Below, piece by piece: positions 59,693 through 64,000 of a stretch of DNA of 64,000 nucleotides. The stretch is from Mycolicibacterium anyangense (GTDB taxonomy: Bacteria > Actinomycetota > Actinomycetes > Mycobacteriales > Mycobacteriaceae), in contig NZ_AP022620.1 in assembly GCF_010731855.1 (NCBI RefSeq), positions 992,001-1,056,000 on the forward strand, read 5' to 3'. Made by a program: the position numbers and the translations under genes. Position 1 is the first letter of the stretch. Each line of letters starts with the position of its first letter. The notes under the pieces were generated by a model. It was not told where the DNA came from, searched no databases, and saw only the letters and a list, made by a program, of their open reading frames with translations.

Positions 59693-60622
59693 ATGCGGAT
59701 TGTCTTCGCCGGGACACCAGAACCGGCATTACCGTCGTTGCAGCGGTTCCTCGACTCGCCGCGACATGATGTCGTCGCCGTGCTCACCCGCCCGGATGCC
59801 GCGGCTGGCCGTCGGGGTAAGCCGGCGCCCTCACCGGTGGCGCAGCTGGCCATCGATGCCGGCATCCCGGTGCTGCGGCCAGTGCGGCCGAACTCCCCGG
59901 AGTTCATCGCCGAGCTGACCGAGCTGGCGCCCGATTGCTGCGCGGTGGTGGCATACGGAGCGCTGTTGAGCAAGGAGCTGCTGGCGGTGCCGCCGAAGGG
60001 CTGGGTCAACCTGCACTTCTCCCTGTTGCCCGCCTGGCGCGGGGCCGCACCGGTGCAGGCCGCCCTTGCCGCCGGCGACACCGTCACGGGCGCAACGACT
60101 TTCCTCATCGAACCGAGCCTGGACTCCGGCCCGGTGTATGGCGTCGTGACCGAGACCATCCGTCCGGCAGATACCGCCGCGGATCTGCTGGGCAGGTTGG
60201 CGATCTCGGGTGCCGGGTTGCTGGAGACCACGCTGGACGGCATCGAGGACGGCACGCTGACCCCAGTTCCGCAGCCGGCGGACGGGATCAGCGTGGCGCC
60301 GAAGATCACCGTAGAAGAGGCGCGAATCCGGTGGGAGCTGCCGGCTCATGTCGTCGAGCGCCGCATCCGTGCCGTGACGCCGGCCCCCGGCGCCTGGACC
60401 ATGGTGGGCGACGTGCGGGTCAAGGTCGGTCCGGTGAGTCTTGAGCAGGATGCAGATCCGTTGGCCCCGGGCGAGATTCGTGCCGAGCGTGCGGCGGTCA
60501 GGGTGGGCACCGGTTCGCATCCGGTGCTGCTCGGTCAGGTGCAGCCGCCGGGTAAGAAGCCGATGAACGCCGCCGATTGGGCGCGCGGTGCCCGCCTCGA
60601 GTCCTCGGCGCGTGCCCTATGA
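59693..60622 (+). CDS. fmt: Methionyl-tRNA formyltransferase
   Basis: This 309-aa protein starts at ATG 59693. [19 protein letters not shown] opens the Rossmann domain. The catalytic Asn, His and Asp lie in [20 protein letters not shown] and the following DSGPVYGV stretch. The C-terminal OB-like domain binds initiator tRNA. It formylates Met-tRNAi with 10-formyl-THF. It is coupled to rsmB by ATGA, as in Rv1406-Rv1407. Confidence 0.96.
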   Translation: MRIVFAGTPEPALPSLQRFLDSPRHDVVAVLTRPDAAAGRRGKPAPSPVAQLAIDAGIPVLRPVRPNSPEFIAELTELAPDCCAVVAYGALLSKELLAVPPKGWVNLHFSLLPAWRGAAPVQAALAAGDTVTGATTFLIEPSLDSGPVYGVVTETIRPADTAADLLGRLAISGAGLLETTLDGIEDGTLTPVPQPADGISVAPKITVEEARIRWELPAHVVERRIRAVTPAPGAWTMVGDVRVKVGPVSLEQDADPLAPGEIRAERAAVRVGTGSHPVLLGQVQPPGKKPMNAADWARGARLESSARAL

Positions 60623-62118
60623 GCGAACAACCACGCCGCGGCGGGAACGACCGTGGCCGTCCAAAGGGAAACGGGGGCACACCGTTTCACGGCCGGGGAC
60701 GGGACGGCAAGGCCGGGGGACCGCCGCGGCGCGATCCGGGCCAGCAGCGGCCGCCCCGGCGCCCGCGCCGCAGCCCGCTTGATCCGGCCCGGCAGGTCGC
60801 CTTCGATGTATTGCGGGCGGTCTCCGAACGCGACGCCTACGCGAACCTGGTGCTGCCCGCTCTGCTGGCCGACCGGGGGATCAGCGGGCGAGACGCGGCG
60901 TTCGCCACCGAACTCGCCTACGGAACCTCCCGCACCCGCGGACTTCTCGATGCGGTGATCGCCGCAGCGGCGGGCCGGCCGGCCGACCAGATCGACCCGG
61001 TGCTGCTGGACCTGCTGCGCCTGGGCAGCTATCAACTGCTGCGCACCAACGTGGCCCCGCACGCCGCGGTGTCCACCACGGTCGAACAGGCGGGCATCGA
61101 ATTCGACAGTGCACGAGCGGGTTTCGTCAACGGCGTGCTGCGTACCATCTCCGGTCGCGACGAGGCGTCGTGGGTGACGGAGCTGGCGCCCCCGCAGGAA
61201 ACTGACCCGGTGGGCCATCTGGCGTTTCTGCACGCCCATCCACGATGGGTTGCCCAGGCCTTCACCGACGCGTTGGGCACCGACGCCGGTGAGCTCGATG
61301 CCGCGTTGGCTGCCGATGACGCCCGGCCCCTGGTGCACCTGGCTGCCCGACCCGGCGTGCTCACCGCCGAGGAATTGGCCCGCGAGGCCGACGGGACGGT
61401 CGGCCGCTACTCGCCGTACGCGGTGTATCTCTCCGGCGGTGATCCGGGTCAGCTAGCGGCGGTCCGCGATGGCAAGGCCCTGGTCCAGGACGAAGGCAGC
61501 CAGCTGGTCGCTCGTGCCCTGACCCTGGCCCCGGTGATCGGTGAGGACAGTGGGCAGTGGCTGGATCTGTGCTCGGGTCCCGGCGGTAAGACCGCGTTGA
61601 TCGCCGCGATCGCCGCCCAGCAGGGCGGCAGCGTCACGGCCATCGAGCCCGCGCCGCGCCGCGCCGAGCTGGTCGAGCTCAACACCCGGGGCTTGCCGGT
61701 CGAGGTGATCCGGGCCGACGGGCGCGAGGCGCCACTGGGGCCCGGCAGTTTCGATCGGGTGCTCGTCGACGCGCCGTGCACCGGGCTGGGTGCGCTGCGC
61801 AGACGGCCGGAGGCGCGTTGGCGGCGGACCCCGGCGGATGTGCCTGCCCTGGCCAAGCTTCAGCGCGAACTGCTGGCCGCGGCGATCACACTGGTCCGGC
61901 CCGGCGGCGTGGTGCTCTACGCCACCTGCTCACCGCACCTTGCCGAGACCGTCGGGGTGGTGTCCGATGCGCTACGCCGCCAGCCCGTCACCGCGCTGGA
62001 CACCCGGCCGTTGTTCTCGCCTGCCGACGAACTCGGGTCCGGACCGTACGTGCAGTTGTGGCCGCATCGGCACGGTACCGACGCCATGTTCGCCGCCGCG
62101 TTGCAGAAGCACGCCTGA
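60619..62118 (+). CDS. rsmB: 16S rRNA m5C967 methyltransferase RsmB/Fmu
   Basis: This 499-aa protein starts at ATG 60619. A basic disordered N-terminus of about 65 residues precedes a NusB-like RNA-binding domain ([45 protein letters not shown]). The SAM-binding methyltransferase domain has [16 protein letters not shown], and the two catalytic cysteines lie in [20 protein letters not shown] and YATCSPH. It is longer than E. coli RsmB because of the basic arm, typical of mycobacteria (Rv1407). Confidence 0.95.
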   Translation: MSEQPRRGGNDRGRPKGNGGTPFHGRGRDGKAGGPPRRDPGQQRPPRRPRRSPLDPARQVAFDVLRAVSERDAYANLVLPALLADRGISGRDAAFATELAYGTSRTRGLLDAVIAAAAGRPADQIDPVLLDLLRLGSYQLLRTNVAPHAAVSTTVEQAGIEFDSARAGFVNGVLRTISGRDEASWVTELAPPQETDPVGHLAFLHAHPRWVAQAFTDALGTDAGELDAALAADDARPLVHLAARPGVLTAEELAREADGTVGRYSPYAVYLSGGDPGQLAAVRDGKALVQDEGSQLVARALTLAPVIGEDSGQWLDLCSGPGGKTALIAAIAAQQGGSVTAIEPAPRRAELVELNTRGLPVEVIRADGREAPLGPGSFDRVLVDAPCTGLGALRRRPEARWRRTPADVPALAKLQRELLAAAITLVRPGGVVLYATCSPHLAETVGVVSDALRRQPVTALDTRPLFSPADELGSGPYVQLWPHRHGTDAMFAAALQKHA

Positions 62119-62126
62119 GTCACCTT

Positions 62127-62132
62127 TAGGCT
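62127..62132 (+). promoter_or_regulatory. -10 box TAGGCT for rpe
   Basis: TAGGCT ends 7 nt before ATG 62140 and no Shine-Dalgarno is present, suggesting a leaderless rpe-ribD transcript starting at the rpe ATG. Confidence 0.55.
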
Positions 62133-62139
62133 GACTGCC

Positions 62140-62826
62140 ATGGCCACGCCGTCCCGACCACTGATCGCACCGTCCATCCTGTCCGCCGATTTCGCCCGGC
62201 TTGCCGAGGAGGCCGCGGCCGTCGAAGGTGCGGACTGGCTGCACGTGGACGTGATGGACGCGCATTTCGTCCCCAATCTGACCCTCGGGCTGCCGGTGGT
62301 GGAGAGCCTGCTGAAGGCCACCGATATTCCGATGGACTGCCACCTGATGATCGAGAACCCGGACCGTTGGGCGCCGGGTTACGCCGAGGCCGGTGCCTAT
62401 AACGTGACGTTCCACGTCGAGGCCACCGAGAACCCGGTCGCGGTGGCCCGCGACATCCGGGCCGCGGGCGCCAAGGCCGGCCTGTCGGTCAAGCCCGGCA
62501 CACCACTGGATCCCTACCTGGAGATCCTGCGTGACTTCGACACCCTGCTGGTCATGTCGGTCGAGCCCGGGTTCGGCGGGCAGAGCTTCATTCCCGAGGT
62601 GCTGGCCAAGGTCGAGACGGCCCGCCGGCTGGTCGACTCCGGCGAGCTGACCATCCTGGTCGAGATCGACGGCGGCATCAACGCCGACACCATCGAGATG
62701 GCCGCTGCGGCCGGGGTGGACTGTTTCGTGGCGGGTTCGGCGGTGTACGGGGCTGCGGACCCGGCCGCCGCGGTGGAGGCCCTGCGCCGGCAGGCCGGCG
62801 CCGCCTCGCCGCACCTCACGCTATGA
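62140..62826 (+). CDS. rpe: Ribulose-phosphate 3-epimerase
   Basis: This 228-aa TIM barrel starts at ATG 62140. Motifs [29 protein letters not shown] (metal-binding His and Asp), [21 protein letters not shown] and [19 protein letters not shown] are all standard. It interconverts ribulose-5-P and xylulose-5-P. It overlaps ribD by 4 bp, linking pentose phosphate supply (ribulose-5-P is also a riboflavin precursor) with riboflavin synthesis. Confidence 0.97.
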   Translation: MATPSRPLIAPSILSADFARLAEEAAAVEGADWLHVDVMDAHFVPNLTLGLPVVESLLKATDIPMDCHLMIENPDRWAPGYAEAGAYNVTFHVEATENPVAVARDIRAAGAKAGLSVKPGTPLDPYLEILRDFDTLLVMSVEPGFGGQSFIPEVLAKVETARRLVDSGELTILVEIDGGINADTIEMAAAAGVDCFVAGSAVYGAADPAAAVEALRRQAGAASPHLTL

Positions 62827-63842
62827 CCGCCCCGACGCCCGCGGTGATCGAGGCCGCCATGCGGCTGGCGGTCGAGCGCTCGCAGCGGGTCAAGGGCACC
62901 ACCTATCCGAATCCGCCTGTGGGAGCAGTCATTCTGAGCCCACAGGGTGAGATCGCCGGGGTCGGCGCCACCGAGCCTGCCGGCGGCGCGCACGCCGAGG
63001 TGATCGCCCTGCGCGCGGCGGGCCGACTTGCCAGGGGTGGTACCGCGGTGGTGACCCTGGAACCGTGCAATCATCACGGCCGCACTCCGCCGTGCGTCGA
63101 TGCGCTGATCGGGGCAGGGGTGGCGGCGGTGGTCTACGCAGTCCCCGACCCGAATCCGGTGGCGGCCGGGGGAGCCGCCCGGCTGCGTTCGGCCGGGGTG
63201 GCGGTCAGCGACGGGGTGGGCGCGCACGAGGTGGCCGACGGCCCCCTGCGGGAGTGGCTGCACAAGCAGCGCACCGGCCGTCCCCATGTCACCTGGAAGT
63301 TCGCCACCAGTGTCGACGGCCGCAGCGCCGCCGCCGACGGGTCCTCGCAGTGGATCACCAGCGACTCCGCGCGCGCCGACGTGCACCGGCGCCGTGCCGC
63401 TGCCGACGCCATCGTGGTGGGCACCGGAACCGTGTTCGTCGACAACCCCACGCTGACCGCGCGGCTGCCCGGGGGTGGGCTGGCCGAGCGTCAGCCGCTG
63501 CGTGTCGTCGTGGGCAAGCGCGAGATCTCCACGGAATCCAATGTGCTCAATGATGATTCGCGCACCATGGTGATCCGCACCCATGATCCGCACGAGGTGA
63601 TCCGCGCGCTGTCCGATCGCACCGACATCCTGCTCGAAGGTGGCCCGACCCTGGCCGGTGCCTTCCTGCGCGCCGGGGTGATCGACCGGATCCTGTCCTA
63701 CGTCGCACCCATCTTGCTGGGTGGACCGGTCACCGCCGTCGACGATGTCGGGGTTCCCAGCATCGCCCGCGCATTGCGCTGGCGCTACGACAACGTGGAG
63801 CGGATCGGGCCGGACCTGCTGTTGAGCCTGGTGCCGGTCTAG
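62823..63842 (+). CDS. ribD: Bifunctional riboflavin deaminase/reductase RibD (RibG)
   Basis: This is 339 aa from ATG 62823. The N-terminal deaminase has the zinc site H57-A-E59 with C82 and C91 in [11 protein letters not shown]. The C-terminal reductase (from about 150) shows [23 protein letters not shown] and [13 protein letters not shown]. It catalyses the second and third steps of riboflavin synthesis. In M. tuberculosis ribG is likewise after rpe. The other rib genes are not in the window. Confidence 0.96.
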   Translation: MTAPTPAVIEAAMRLAVERSQRVKGTTYPNPPVGAVILSPQGEIAGVGATEPAGGAHAEVIALRAAGRLARGGTAVVTLEPCNHHGRTPPCVDALIGAGVAAVVYAVPDPNPVAAGGAARLRSAGVAVSDGVGAHEVADGPLREWLHKQRTGRPHVTWKFATSVDGRSAAADGSSQWITSDSARADVHRRRAAADAIVVGTGTVFVDNPTLTARLPGGGLAERQPLRVVVGKREISTESNVLNDDSRTMVIRTHDPHEVIRALSDRTDILLEGGPTLAGAFLRAGVIDRILSYVAPILLGGPVTAVDDVGVPSIARALRWRYDNVERIGPDLLLSLVPV

Positions 63843-63851
63843 ACCTGGCGG

Positions 63852-64000
63852 TCAGGAGAAGGCCTGCACCAGTTCGGTGCAGAAGGCAGGCAGGTCATCG
63901 GGTTTGCGGCTGGACACCAGTGTGTTCGGGCCGTCGGTGCACACCACGACCTCCTGGTCGACCCAGTGCGCGCCCGCGTTGCGTAGATCGGTGGCCAGGC
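63852..64000 (-). CDS. DJ-1/PfpI family protein, C-terminal fragment (partial)
   Basis: On the minus strand the frame is open from the window edge to a TGA at 63854-63852, giving the last 48 codons. The translation contains [30 protein letters not shown] and ends in a short helix. This is the C-terminal signature of PfpI/YhbO-type class I amidotransferase-like proteins (usual form: AGAxWVDxEVVxD, LVTSRxPDDLPAF). The catalytic Cys lies outside the window. Members are stress proteins reported to repair glycated or damaged proteins. It is convergent with ribD, 9 bp apart. Confidence 0.75.
   Translation of the reverse strand, partial: LATDLRNAGAHWVDQEVVVCTDGPNTLVSSRKPDDLPAFCTELVQAFS

Overview
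The window is a high-GC actinobacterial chromosome segment that reads as a rapidly growing Mycobacterium (Mycolicibacterium). The evidence is near-identical protein signatures and gene order for many M. tuberculosis genes, including the Rv2566/2567 cluster, rarA-YjbQ-alaS-ruvX-mltG-aroE-aroC-aroK-aroB-aroQ-pepQ-efp-nusB, pyrR-pyrB-pyrC-carA-carB-pyrF, mihF-gmk-rpoZ-coaBC-metK, lipI-priA and fmt-rsmB-rpe-ribD. Mycobacterial families such as mIHF, the MHB heme-binding fold and Rv2536-type membrane proteins, frequent GTG starts, and TANNNT -10 boxes sitting 6-8 nt before start codons (leaderless genes) agree with this. M. tuberculosis assignments are from memory of that genome, not from a search.

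Layout. 1-5763: a co-directional peptide-ligation/peptidase cluster (DUF2126 protein, circularly permuted ATP-grasp fused to alpha-E, transglutaminase, zinc metallopeptidase). 5741-12434: an accessory stretch with an LGFP-repeat surface protein, a DUF3097 protein, a three-gene SDR operon facing an IclR regulator, an SDR facing a TetR regulator, and an EamA exporter. 12464-24248: rarA, an SRPBCC protein, YjbQ, then alaS-ruvX-mltG-aroE-prepilin peptidase-aroC-aroK-aroB-aroQ, which joins tRNA charging, cell-wall processing and the shikimate pathway. 24253-27938: two membrane proteins facing pepQ-efp-nusB.

27954-36950 is an accessory sugar or polyol catabolic island: a BtpA/SgcQ protein divergent from a DeoR regulator, an FGGY kinase, an SDR, an ABC importer (lipoprotein, two permeases, ATPase) and an inositol-phosphatase-like enzyme. 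Substrate import, oxidation, phosphorylation and dephosphorylation can be assigned, but the substrate is unknown. After a serine hydrolase, 38206-46880 is the complete UMP operon with a PyrR RNA hairpin covering the pyrR ribosome binding site. A ctaD cytochrome oxidase gene (minus) separates it from mihF-gmk-rpoZ-coaBC and metK. 53106-57300 holds a heme-binding secreted protein, lipI, a lysoplasmalogenase-like protein and priA. 57341-59688 is a DUF2207/LemA pair, followed by fmt-rsmB-rpe-ribD. The last 149 bases are the end of a PfpI-family gene.

Most of the window is ordinary core genome. The points most worth a second look are the peptide-ligase/transglutaminase cluster, the polyol island, the pyr leader hairpin, the ctaD location, the overlapping start codons of lipI and the lysoplasmalogenase-like gene, several large intergenic inverted repeats, and a short ORF with an LLM-oxidoreductase-like N-terminus. 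No CRISPR array, insertion sequence, prophage, rRNA or tRNA gene was recognised.
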